64,000 nt of DNA, taken from NCBI RefSeq assembly GCF_049537155.1, contig NZ_JBMVQZ010000013.1, positions 1 through 64,000 of the forward strand, given 5' to 3'. A program made the position numbers and the translations under genes. Positions 50,180 to 57,454 of the stretch are shown here, piece by piece. Each line of letters begins with the position of its first letter. Within the stretch, counting starts at the first letter, position 1. Under the pieces are notes generated by a model. The model ran no database searches. It saw only the letters and a list, made by a program, of their open reading frames with translations, and had not been told where the DNA came from. The DNA is from Limisphaera sp049537155. Its GTDB lineage: Bacteria > Verrucomicrobiota > Verrucomicrobiia > Limisphaerales > Limisphaeraceae.

Positions 50180-50207
50180 TTGACCCGGGGGCGGCTTCAT
50201 CTATGAT
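50180..50207 (+). promoter_or_regulatory. Sigma70-like promoter of gapA
   Basis: TTGACC (50180-50185) and TATGAT (50202-50207) are separated by 16 bases, each one base off the consensus at most. Transcription would start near 50214, giving a leader of about 40 nt that contains GAAGGA four bases before the gapA ATG. It is the strongest house-keeping-type promoter seen in the window. Confidence 0.7.
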
Positions 50208-50254
50208 TTTTGCTTAAATTTGCGGGTCATAAGAACGAAAGGACGAAGGACTCT

Positions 50255-51304
50255 ATGGCAGTCAAAGTTGCGATCAACGGGTTCGGCCGCATCGGCCGTT
50301 TGGTGTATCGGGCCCTGGTGGAACAGGGGATGGTGGGTCGGGACATCGAGGTGGTGGCCGTGGGCGACATTGTGCCCGCGGACAATCTCGGCTACCTGCT
50401 GAAGTACGATTCGACCCAGGGCCGGTTCCAGGGCACCATCGCTTCGGAAAAGTCCAGCCCGGATCGTCCGGACGACGACATTCTGATCGTGAACGGCCAC
50501 AAGATGAAGGTGGTCAGCGCGAAGGATCCCTCGCAATTGCCGTGGAAAGACCTGGGCGTGGAGGTGGTGATCGAAGCGACCGGGTTGTTCACCGACGTGG
50601 AAAAGGCGAAGGGTCACCTGGCGGCCGGGGCCAAGAAGGTGATCATCACCGCGCCGGCCAAGGGCGACTGCCTGACGGTGGTGATGGGGGTCAACCACGA
50701 CAAGTACGACCCTGCGCAGCACCACATTGTGTCGAACGCATCGTGCACGACGAACTGTCTGGCACCCCTGGTGTACGTCCTGTTGAAGGAGGGCTTCGGC
50801 GTGGAGGAAGGTCTGATGACGACCGTGCATGCGTACACGGCGACGCAGAAGGTGGTGGACGGGCCGAGCCGCAAGGATTGGAAGGGCGGCCGGACGGCCG
50901 CGATCAACCTGATCCCCTCCTCGACGGGTGCGGCCAAGGCGGTGGGCCTGGTGCTGCCGGAGGTGAAGGGCAAACTGACGGGCATGGCCTTCCGGGTGCC
51001 CGTGCCGACCGTTTCCGTGGTGGACCTGACGGTGCGGACGGTCAAGGAGACCAGCTATGCCGAGATCTGCGCGGCGATGAAGAAGGCCAGCGAAACCTAT
51101 TTGAAGGGCATCCTGGGCTACACCAACGAGGAGGTGGTGAGCACGGACTTCATCCATTGCCCGTTGTCGTCCATTTTTGACGAGGGCTCGGGCATCGAGC
51201 TGAACAAGCGGTTCTTCAAGCTGGTGAGCTGGTACGACAACGAGTGGGGGTACAGCTGCCGCGTGGGCGACCTGCTGAAGCTGATGATCCAGAAGGGCGT
51301 CTGA
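50255..51304 (+). CDS. gapA: Glyceraldehyde-3-phosphate dehydrogenase
   Basis: GapA catalyses the NAD-dependent phosphorylating oxidation of glyceraldehyde-3-phosphate in glycolysis. INGFGRIGRLVYRAL binds the cofactor and SNASCTTNCLAP holds the catalytic cysteine; STGAAKAVGLVLPE and WYDNEWGYSCRV complete the family. In place of the usual VAxND after the first strand it reads VAVGD. An insertion of about eight residues (KSSPDRPDDD) follows the first subdomain, as in some eukaryotic/kinetoplastid-type GAPDHs. The ATG at 50255 is set by the GAAGGA ribosome site. It is monocistronic, with its own promoter and terminator. Confidence 0.97.
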   Translation: MAVKVAINGFGRIGRLVYRALVEQGMVGRDIEVVAVGDIVPADNLGYLLKYDSTQGRFQGTIASEKSSPDRPDDDILIVNGHKMKVVSAKDPSQLPWKDLGVEVVIEATGLFTDVEKAKGHLAAGAKKVIITAPAKGDCLTVVMGVNHDKYDPAQHHIVSNASCTTNCLAPLVYVLLKEGFGVEEGLMTTVHAYTATQKVVDGPSRKDWKGGRTAAINLIPSSTGAAKAVGLVLPEVKGKLTGMAFRVPVPTVSVVDLTVRTVKETSYAEICAAMKKASETYLKGILGYTNEEVVSTDFIHCPLSSIFDEGSGIELNKRFFKLVSWYDNEWGYSCRVGDLLKLMIQKGV

Positions 51305-51348
51305 GGCGCCTGTTTCCTGCGGAGCACACCCGTCCTCCGCTCCAAACG

Positions 51349-51388
51349 ACCGGCGGTTCTCCGGAGAAAGGGGGCCGCCGGTTTTGTC
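51349..51388 (+). terminator. Rho-independent terminator of gapA
   Basis: An 8-bp stem (ACCGGCGG at 51349-51356 against CCGCCGGT at 51375-51382) encloses a loop that contains a second TTCTCCGGAGAA hairpin; TTTTGTCT follows at 51382-51389. This is a typical intrinsic terminator 45 bases after the gapA stop. Confidence 0.85.
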
Positions 51389-51583
51389 TGGTGGGAGGTG
51401 GGGGCAAGCCCGGTTTTTCGGGCTGCAGCGGGAGCGGGCGGGTGAGAAAGGGTTGCGCCGGCAGGAGGTGGGCGCTATGAATGCGCGCGGCTGAAGGATC
51501 CGGAGAAGAATTCGGGTCCACGTCGCGTTCCGCCCGGCGCATCGGTTCCTCACGACTGGGAGCGGTCAACGAGACGTGTGGAT

Positions 51584-52318
51584 ATGAAGTGGCCCCTTTT
51601 TTTTGCCGCCGCGGTGGTGCGTCCGGTGTCCACCGAGTGGGAGCTTGTTTACGTTTGGAGCCAGACGCGGCCGGAGGCGAAGGTCATCATCGTCTGTTTG
51701 TTCCTGTTTTCGGTGATGGCGTGGTCGGTGATGATCTCGAAGGCGATGCAGATGCGCCGCGCGCGGAAACTGAACCAGTACTTTTTGGAGGCGTTTCGGT
51801 CGCAAAAACGGGTTCTGGAGTTGTTCGATCGCCGGGTGCAGGCGGAGGGCTGTCCGTTGTTCGTGGTTTACCGGGCGGGATGCGCGGATTTGGACGCGCG
51901 ATTGCGGGGTGCGGATGGAGAGACCCGCCGCCGGCACCTTTCCCTGAAGGGGATGGAGCATGTGAAGCGGGTGCTGGAGAACGCGGTGGCGCAGGAGGCG
52001 TTGAAGCTGGAGTCGGGACTGATCCTGCTGGCGATTGCGGTGAGCGGGGCGCCGTTTCTGGGTTTGTTGGGGACGGTGTGGGGGGTGATGAGCACCTTCG
52101 CCGGTGTGGCGCAGCAGGGGGTGGCGACGCTGACGGCGATGGCGCCGGGGGTGTCGGCCGCCCTGAGCACGACGGTGGCGGGGTTGTTGGTGGCGATCCC
52201 CTCGATGTTCGGCTACAACTGGCTGGTGCATCACCTGCGCGTGTTGACGGTGGAGCTGGACAACTTCGCGCAGGAACTGGCCTCGCGGATGGAGACGGAG
52301 TACCTGACGGAGGAGTGA
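51584..52318 (+). CDS. tolQ: Tol-Pal system proton channel subunit TolQ/ExbB
   Basis: The 244-residue product is a MotA/TolQ/ExbB inner-membrane protein that, with TolR, uses the proton gradient to energise TolA. Three membrane helices are seen: about 35-55, 140-165 (SGLILLAIAVSGAPFLGLLGTVWGVM) and 180-205 (STTVAGLLVAIPSMFGYN). The GTVWGV and TTVAGLLVAIP segments are diagnostic. Translation may start at GTG 51578 or ATG 51584; the ATG is chosen. It begins a five-gene tol-pal set after the gapA terminator. The downstream tolB and pal genes make TolQ a better name than ExbB. Confidence 0.9.
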   Translation: MKWPLFFAAAVVRPVSTEWELVYVWSQTRPEAKVIIVCLFLFSVMAWSVMISKAMQMRRARKLNQYFLEAFRSQKRVLELFDRRVQAEGCPLFVVYRAGCADLDARLRGADGETRRRHLSLKGMEHVKRVLENAVAQEALKLESGLILLAIAVSGAPFLGLLGTVWGVMSTFAGVAQQGVATLTAMAPGVSAALSTTVAGLLVAIPSMFGYNWLVHHLRVLTVELDNFAQELASRMETEYLTEE

Positions 52319-52340
52319 GGCCGCGGCAGGGAGGCAGCAC

Positions 52341-52757
52341 ATGCGCCGGTTCAGCCAACGCACGCACCTGGTGACGCTGAGCGAGATCAACATCACGCCG
52401 CTGCTGGATCTGGCGTTTGTGTTGTTGATCATCTTCGTGATCACCACGCCGCTGTTGGAGCAGAGCCTGCCGCTGAAGCTGCCGCAGGGCGGGCAGCCGG
52501 ACGTGCCGTTGGATCCGCGGCTGGTTCGAACGGTGGAGATCACCGCGCAGGGGGTGTACGTTCTGGACCGGCGTCCGCTGCGGTTGGATCAGCTGGAGGC
52601 GGTGCTGGCGGCGGAGTACCGGGCCAACCCGAATCTGGTGGTGTACATCCGTGCCGACGAGAACGGTCCGTACAAGCATGTGGCGGCGTTGTTGGACCGT
52701 TGTTTGCGGCACGGGATCACGCGATTTTCGCTGCGGACCGAGGCGGTGCGACGATGA
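52341..52757 (+). CDS. tolR: Tol-Pal system protein TolR/ExbD
   Basis: The 138-residue product has one membrane helix with the ion-path aspartate (EINITPLLDLAFVLLIIFVI) and a periplasmic domain with VYIRADENGPYKHVAALLD, as in ExbD/TolR. It works with TolQ in the inner membrane. AGGGAGG lies six bases before the ATG. It starts 22 bp after tolQ and shares an ATGA overlap with the following TonB/TolA-like gene, indicating co-translation. Confidence 0.92.
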   Translation: MRRFSQRTHLVTLSEINITPLLDLAFVLLIIFVITTPLLEQSLPLKLPQGGQPDVPLDPRLVRTVEITAQGVYVLDRRPLRLDQLEAVLAAEYRANPNLVVYIRADENGPYKHVAALLDRCLRHGITRFSLRTEAVRR

Positions 52758-53578
52758 TGGACCGTTGGCAACGGCGGGGTTTGGCGGTATCGCTGGCGCT
52801 GCACGCGCTGTTGTTGGCGGTGCTGGTGCTGGGGCCGGCGTTTCGTGCACCGGACCGGTCGTTGCCGGACCTGCCGGTGATCGAGTTCGTCCCGTTGCGG
52901 TTGGTGGACGAGCCGGATTTCCGGGGAGGCCAGCGTGAGGTTCAGCCGCCGCCGCCCCAACCGAAACCGCCCGAGCAGGCGCCCCCTGAACCGGCGGTGC
53001 GCCGGGAACCGCCCCGCGCGGAAAGGCGGCCTGAACCGGCCCCGGAACCGCGGGTGGAACCGGCGTCGCGGCCGGAACCGAGCGCCCGGGCGAGCCGCCG
53101 GTTGCCGGAGGTGAGCACGCGGCTGGTGCGGCGTCCGGTGGAGGGTCGGCAGAGTTCCGGCAGCCGCGCGGACGAGGCGGAGGTGCGGGCAAGTCAGGAG
53201 GCGTTGCAGCAGGCGTTGAACCGGTTGCAGGAGCTGGCGCGGTCGAGCACCGAGGTGGGGGTGCCGGGTCCGGGCGGGGAGGCATACGCCAACTATGCCC
53301 AGTACGTGAAGACGGTGTACACGCGGGCGTGGTTGGTGCCGCCGGATCTGGATGTGGAGGATGCGACGGTGGTGGCCTCGGTGACCATTGCGCGGGACGG
53401 GACGGTGTTGTCGGCGCGGATCATTCGGGGCTCGGGGCATCCGGGTGTGGACGCCTCGGTGCAGCGGACGTTGGACCGGGTGCGGACGATCGGGAGGGAA
53501 TTCCCGGCCGGGAGCCGGGAGGATCGCCGGACTTTTACCATTCATTTCAACCTGAGAGCGAAGCGATTGACGGGATGA
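52754..53578 (+). CDS. TolA/TonB-like energy-transducing protein
   Basis: The 274-residue product has one N-terminal membrane helix (GLAVSLALHALLLAVLVLGPAF), a Pro/Glu/Arg-rich periplasmic linker (about 60-150) and a C-terminal TonB/TolA-type domain (YAQYVKTVYTRAWLVPPDL, VVASVTIARDGTVLSARIIRG). It probably links the TolQR motor to TolB/Pal across the periplasm. It overlaps tolR and tolB by 4 bp each (ATGA at both ends), so these genes are tightly coupled. TolA is more likely than TonB from the neighbours. Confidence 0.85.
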   Translation: MMDRWQRRGLAVSLALHALLLAVLVLGPAFRAPDRSLPDLPVIEFVPLRLVDEPDFRGGQREVQPPPPQPKPPEQAPPEPAVRREPPRAERRPEPAPEPRVEPASRPEPSARASRRLPEVSTRLVRRPVEGRQSSGSRADEAEVRASQEALQQALNRLQELARSSTEVGVPGPGGEAYANYAQYVKTVYTRAWLVPPDLDVEDATVVASVTIARDGTVLSARIIRGSGHPGVDASVQRTLDRVRTIGREFPAGSREDRRTFTIHFNLRAKRLTG

Positions 53579-54756
53579 AACGCGACCTGTTTGCGAGCTG
53601 GTGGTGGTTGGTGTGGGGTTTGTGGATGGGGGCCGGGTCCGGCCTGGCCCAGGAGATCCAGATTCGGAAGGAGGTGTTGTGGCAGCCGGGGACGGGCCGG
53701 CCGATTCCGATCGCCCTGAGCGGGTTCGAAGGCGAGGCGGCTTCGGTGCTGCGGTTCGATCTGGAGGTGGCGGGTTTCCAGGTCACGGGAACGGACACGG
53801 CGCTGTTCGAGCTGAAGGGCGGCAGGAGCGGCGGCGGCCTGGAGGGGGCGCTGCTGGATCGGGAGTCGAAGGTCACCTTGTGGGCCCGGGTTTACAACGG
53901 GGGGACGCTGCGCCAGCAGGCGCATGCGATGGCCGACGACGTGGTCCTGGCGGTGACGGGCCGGCCGGGGATCGCGCAGACGCGGATTGCGTTCAAGGTG
54001 GAGTCCGGCGGCGCGAGCGAGATTTACGTGAGCGACTATGATGGACACGGTGCGCGTGCGGTGACGCAGGACCGGTCGCTGGTGGCGGCGCCGTGCTGGT
54101 TGCCGGGTCGCCTGGTGCTGTACTACACCAGTTACAAGAGCGGCAATCCGGACATCCTGCGGCACGATTTGACGACGGGCCGGCGGGAGGTGGTGGCGGG
54201 ACATCCCGGTTTGAACACCAGCGCGGCGCTTTCGGCGGACGGGCAGCGTCTGGCCATGATCCTGAGCAAGGACGGCGCCACGGAGTTGTATGTGGCCCGT
54301 GCGGATGGCAGCGGGTTGAAGCGGCTGACCTTCAGCCGGGAGGACGAGTCGTCGCCCACGTGGTCGCCGGACGGGCGATGGATCTGTTTTGCCACGCGGC
54401 AGAACGGGCGGCGCGTGCTGGCCCGGATTTCCCCGGATGGGGGATCGTTGCAGCGGATCGTGACGGCCGGGGTGGCGAATCCCTCCGAGCCGGACTGGTC
54501 GCCGGACGGCAGGTGGATTGCGTTCACCGCGCAGATGGGAGGGTTCGAGATCTGCGTGGTGCCGGCCGAGGGCGGGGCGGCGACGGTGTTGGTGAGCGGG
54601 GAGGACCCGAGTTGGGCGCCGAACTCGCGCACGCTGGTATTCACCCGCCGGGTGGGGGGCGGGAAGGTCCTGTCTTTACTTGACGTGGCCACGCGGCAGG
54701 TCAAGGATGTCGCGCGGGTTCCGGGCAACAGCTCGCAACCGAGTTGGGCGCGGTAG
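53575..54756 (+). CDS. tolB: Tol-Pal system periplasmic protein TolB
   Basis: The 393-residue product has a signal peptide (about residues 1-22, cut near GLAQE), an N-terminal alpha/beta domain (VLWQPGTGRPIPIALSGF), and a six-bladed beta-propeller with PD40-type repeats: RIAFKVESGGASEIYVSD, SPTWSPDGRWICFAT and PDWSPDGRWIAFTAQ. It binds Pal in the periplasm. Its ATG overlaps the TolA-like stop (ATGA), and pal starts 26 bp later. Confidence 0.94.
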   Translation: MKRDLFASWWWLVWGLWMGAGSGLAQEIQIRKEVLWQPGTGRPIPIALSGFEGEAASVLRFDLEVAGFQVTGTDTALFELKGGRSGGGLEGALLDRESKVTLWARVYNGGTLRQQAHAMADDVVLAVTGRPGIAQTRIAFKVESGGASEIYVSDYDGHGARAVTQDRSLVAAPCWLPGRLVLYYTSYKSGNPDILRHDLTTGRREVVAGHPGLNTSAALSADGQRLAMILSKDGATELYVARADGSGLKRLTFSREDESSPTWSPDGRWICFATRQNGRRVLARISPDGGSLQRIVTAGVANPSEPDWSPDGRWIAFTAQMGGFEICVVPAEGGAATVLVSGEDPSWAPNSRTLVFTRRVGGGKVLSLLDVATRQVKDVARVPGNSSQPSWAR

Positions 54757-54782
54757 GTGGCATCCGGACGGAGTCGACGAAC

Positions 54783-55382
54783 ATGAAACATGCACGGTTT
54801 TTTGTGGTGGGCGTGCTGGCGCTGGTGCTGGTGGGATCGGTGACCGGTTGCCGGCGGAGTCCGCAGGGGATCACACCTCTTCCTGCCCCGGCGCGGGTGG
54901 GTCCGAGTGAACCCCCGCCGGGTGGGATCATCGGCGCGCCGGGCGGCCCGGGTGTGAGCGGGGCCGAGTTGCCGAGTCCGGTGGGGACGCCCCTGCCGCC
55001 GCGGGGCAATTACGAGGGCTGGCCGCAGGATCGGGAGACATTCAAGGCCCAGACGGTGTACTTTGATTTCGACAGCTCGGTGATCAAGAATGCGGAGCGG
55101 CCGAAGATTGACGTGGTGGCGGCGCATTTGAAGGCGAATCCGTTCCACGCGGTGATCATCGAGGGGCACTGTGACGAGCGGGGCACGGAGGAATACAACC
55201 GCGCCCTGGGCGAGCGACGAGCGCTGGCGGTGCGGGAGGTCCTTCTGGCGGCCGGGATTGAAGCCGAACGGATCGTCACCATCAGCTACGGAGAGGATCG
55301 GCCGGTGGACCCCGGCCACAACGAGGAGGCGTGGCGGAAGAACCGGCGCGCCGAGTTTGTTCTGTTGACGCCGCCGCGGTGA
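54783..55382 (+). CDS. pal: Peptidoglycan-associated lipoprotein
   Basis: The 199-residue product has a lipobox (VGSVTGC, Cys at about residue 23), a Pro/Gly linker, and a C-terminal OmpA-like peptidoglycan-binding domain: VYFDFDSSVIK, IIEGHCDERGTEEYN, ALGERRALAVREVL and KNRRAEFVLL. It anchors the outer membrane to peptidoglycan and completes the Tol-Pal system. The ATG at 54783 begins the lipoprotein signal; the 54744 reading is longer without homology. Confidence 0.95.
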   Translation: MKHARFFVVGVLALVLVGSVTGCRRSPQGITPLPAPARVGPSEPPPGGIIGAPGGPGVSGAELPSPVGTPLPPRGNYEGWPQDRETFKAQTVYFDFDSSVIKNAERPKIDVVAAHLKANPFHAVIIEGHCDERGTEEYNRALGERRALAVREVLLAAGIEAERIVTISYGEDRPVDPGHNEEAWRKNRRAEFVLLTPPR

Positions 55383-55582
55383 AGTCGGCGTGCTGTGGTT
55401 CGGGGGCTTTACGAGGCCGGGTTCCTGCACTAGAGTAGCTCGGTTGTGGCCCATGCGGCGGAGCAGCTCTTACCGGACGGGATACCGGGAGGGTGTCGGC
55501 GCCGGTGGGTGGATTCAGAAGGCGAACGCTTGGCGGGCGGCAGAGACGGGGGTCGCAAGTGAGAAAGGTGTAGAGAGGTGTC

Positions 55583-55867
55583 ATGAGCAACGGGATCATG
55601 TTGGCGTTCCTGGGGTGGGGCGAGGTGATCTGCATTCTGGCGATTCTGCTCCTGCTGTTCGGGGCGAAGAAGTTGCCGGAGCTGGCGCGTGGGCTGGGCA
55701 AGGGTATTCAGGAATTCAAGAAGGCCACGCAAGAGGTTCAGAGCGAACTCGAGCGGGTCATTGAAGAACCTCCTCCGCCGCCCCCCCGCCCGATCAACCC
55801 GCCCTCGAATCAGGGTGCGTCCAGCCCTCCGGGTGCCGGCACACCCACTTCTGCTCCGGGTGCCTGA
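55583..55867 (+). CDS. tatA: Sec-independent translocase subunit TatA
   Basis: TatA forms the pore of the twin-arginine translocation system. The 94-residue product has a single N-terminal helix, a hinge and an amphipathic helix: LLLLFGAKKLPELARGLGKG and IQEFKKATQEVQSELE, followed by a Pro-rich tail. AGAGG lies six bases before the ATG. It is followed 35 bp later by tatC; no tatB gene is seen, as in many bacteria where TatA is bifunctional. Confidence 0.94.
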   Translation: MSNGIMLAFLGWGEVICILAILLLLFGAKKLPELARGLGKGIQEFKKATQEVQSELERVIEEPPPPPPRPINPPSNQGASSPPGAGTPTSAPGA

Positions 55868-55902
55868 GTTGGGCTGCCTGATCCGGGAACGGACCATCTT
55901 CG

Positions 55903-56907
55903 ATGGCCGGCGAGAGCGAGGATATTTGGCTGGACGAAGAAGAGAGCGAAGGAGGTCCGGTCAAGCCGTTCTTGGAACACCTTGAGGACCTGCGGTGGAC
56001 GCTGATCAAGGTGTTCGCCTCGCTGGCCGTGGGGATGCTGGTGTGCTTGGTGGCCGGCAACCACCTGGTCAGTTTCCTTGTTTATCCGCTGAAGGTTGCG
56101 TCCCGCTTTCACACCCCCGCCCCTTCGAGCGTGCTGACGGTGGAGTGGGGAACGAACGTGCTTGCGCGGGTGGATCGGTCACTGGCGCAGCGTTGGCTGG
56201 GTGGGCTGGCCACCAATGTGCAGGCGCTGCAGGTGGTGCCGGAGCAGGTGGAAGGGCGATGGGTGCTTGCCTTGAAGCCGGAGGAGCGCCCGCAGGCGCC
56301 GGAGCCGGACACGTTTGTCCTTCTGAAGAACTACAGTCCGATCAGCGCGTTCATGGTGGCGATCAAGCTGGCCCTCTATGGAGGGTTGGTGCTGGCGCTG
56401 CCGTTCATGTTGTACTTCATCGGTGATTTCGTGCTGCCAGCCCTGAAGGTGCACGAGAAGCGGTTCGTGTTGCGGGCGCTGGCCATCGGGGGGGTGTTGT
56501 TTCTTCTGGGGATGGCCTTCTGTTATTTCGTGATGTTGGAGGTGGCCCTGAGCGCGACGGTGCAATTCTCGGCCTGGCTGGGATTCCGTGCGGACGAGTG
56601 GCGGGCGGAGGATTACGTGACGTTCGTGTCGTTGTTCATGCTGGTGATGGGGGTGAGCTTCGAGCTGCCGATCGTGCTGTTGGCGCTGGTCAAGGTGGGC
56701 CTGCTGGATTACGAGAAGCTGAAGAATTTCCGGTCGTACTGGGTGGTGGTGGAGCTGGTGTTGTGTGCGTTCCTGACGCCGTCGGGCGATCCGTTCACGA
56801 TGCTCTTGATGGCGTTCCCGGTGCACCTGTTGTACGAGGTGAGCACGTTCATCGCGTGGTTGTGGTGGCGGAAGGAACGGCGATTGGAAGCAGCCGGTGA
56901 GAAGTGA
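55903..56907 (+). CDS. tatC: Sec-independent translocase subunit TatC (enlarged first periplasmic loop)
   Basis: TatC recognises twin-arginine signal peptides. The 334-residue product has six membrane helices and the N-terminal FLEHLEDLRWTLIKV motif; YSPISAFMVAIKLALYGG, ALKVHEKRFV, MGVSFELPIVLLAL and FLTPSGDPFTMLLMAFPV match the family. The first periplasmic loop, about residues 55-145, is about 70 residues longer than in Escherichia coli TatC (258 residues in total). It follows tatA and has tol-pal genes upstream. The DUF1501 protein, with its Tat signal, is a likely client. Confidence 0.94.
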   Translation: MAGESEDIWLDEEESEGGPVKPFLEHLEDLRWTLIKVFASLAVGMLVCLVAGNHLVSFLVYPLKVASRFHTPAPSSVLTVEWGTNVLARVDRSLAQRWLGGLATNVQALQVVPEQVEGRWVLALKPEERPQAPEPDTFVLLKNYSPISAFMVAIKLALYGGLVLALPFMLYFIGDFVLPALKVHEKRFVLRALAIGGVLFLLGMAFCYFVMLEVALSATVQFSAWLGFRADEWRAEDYVTFVSLFMLVMGVSFELPIVLLALVKVGLLDYEKLKNFRSYWVVVELVLCAFLTPSGDPFTMLLMAFPVHLLYEVSTFIAWLWWRKERRLEAAGEK

Positions 56908-57454
56908 CCTCGCGTCCGGGGGCCGCCCGTGGCGGTGCCCGTGCACAGCCGGTCCCGTGCATTTGACGATGCTCCCCCATGACGGCCCCGGGAAGGGCCG
57001 CTGCCGCTGCTGTTTGCCCGGGTGAGTCCCCGTCAGACACGCGCCCCGCCGGTGGGCTTCCTGCCTGCCTGCGTACGTCACTTGCTCACGGATTGGGACC
57101 GGACCGCGTGGTGTCGTGCGGGGGTGGCTGCCTGCCGCGGGTGTGGAGGGTTCGGCCCTCGCGGCCGGGGTGGCTTGCGGGTTGCCGGGCTGCTCCCCGC
57201 CTGAACCGGAGGATCGCGGCACACGGATCGGGATGCAGGGCCGGTGGTCCCGTGGCCCGTTTTCGGACCGCCGACGCGGGCAGACCGGGCGCAAAGCAGT
57301 GGCGAAGTCTGCGACGACCCTCCGGCTTGCAACGGAGTCCCGATGATTCAGGAAGCTCGCGCCGCCGGGTGCTTGACAGGGTCCGCAACGGCCGTCAGGA
57401 TTGCCTTGTTGTCAGGGCTTCAACAGTTTCGTCACGGGTATATCACGGGGAATT
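56908..57454. other. Intergenic stretch
   Basis: This 547-base stretch between two plus-strand genes has no domain-bearing frame. A TTGACA at 57373-57378 has only a weak -10 (AGGATT) 18 bases on, so a promoter is doubtful. An inverted repeat near the start (GGGCCGCCCG...) does not end in a T-run. Confidence 0.4.

Noticed and set aside
57373..57402. TTGACA followed 18 bases later by AGGATT as a promoter for the secreted protein gene.
   Set aside because: The -10 is a poor match and the distance to the ATG gives no extra support.
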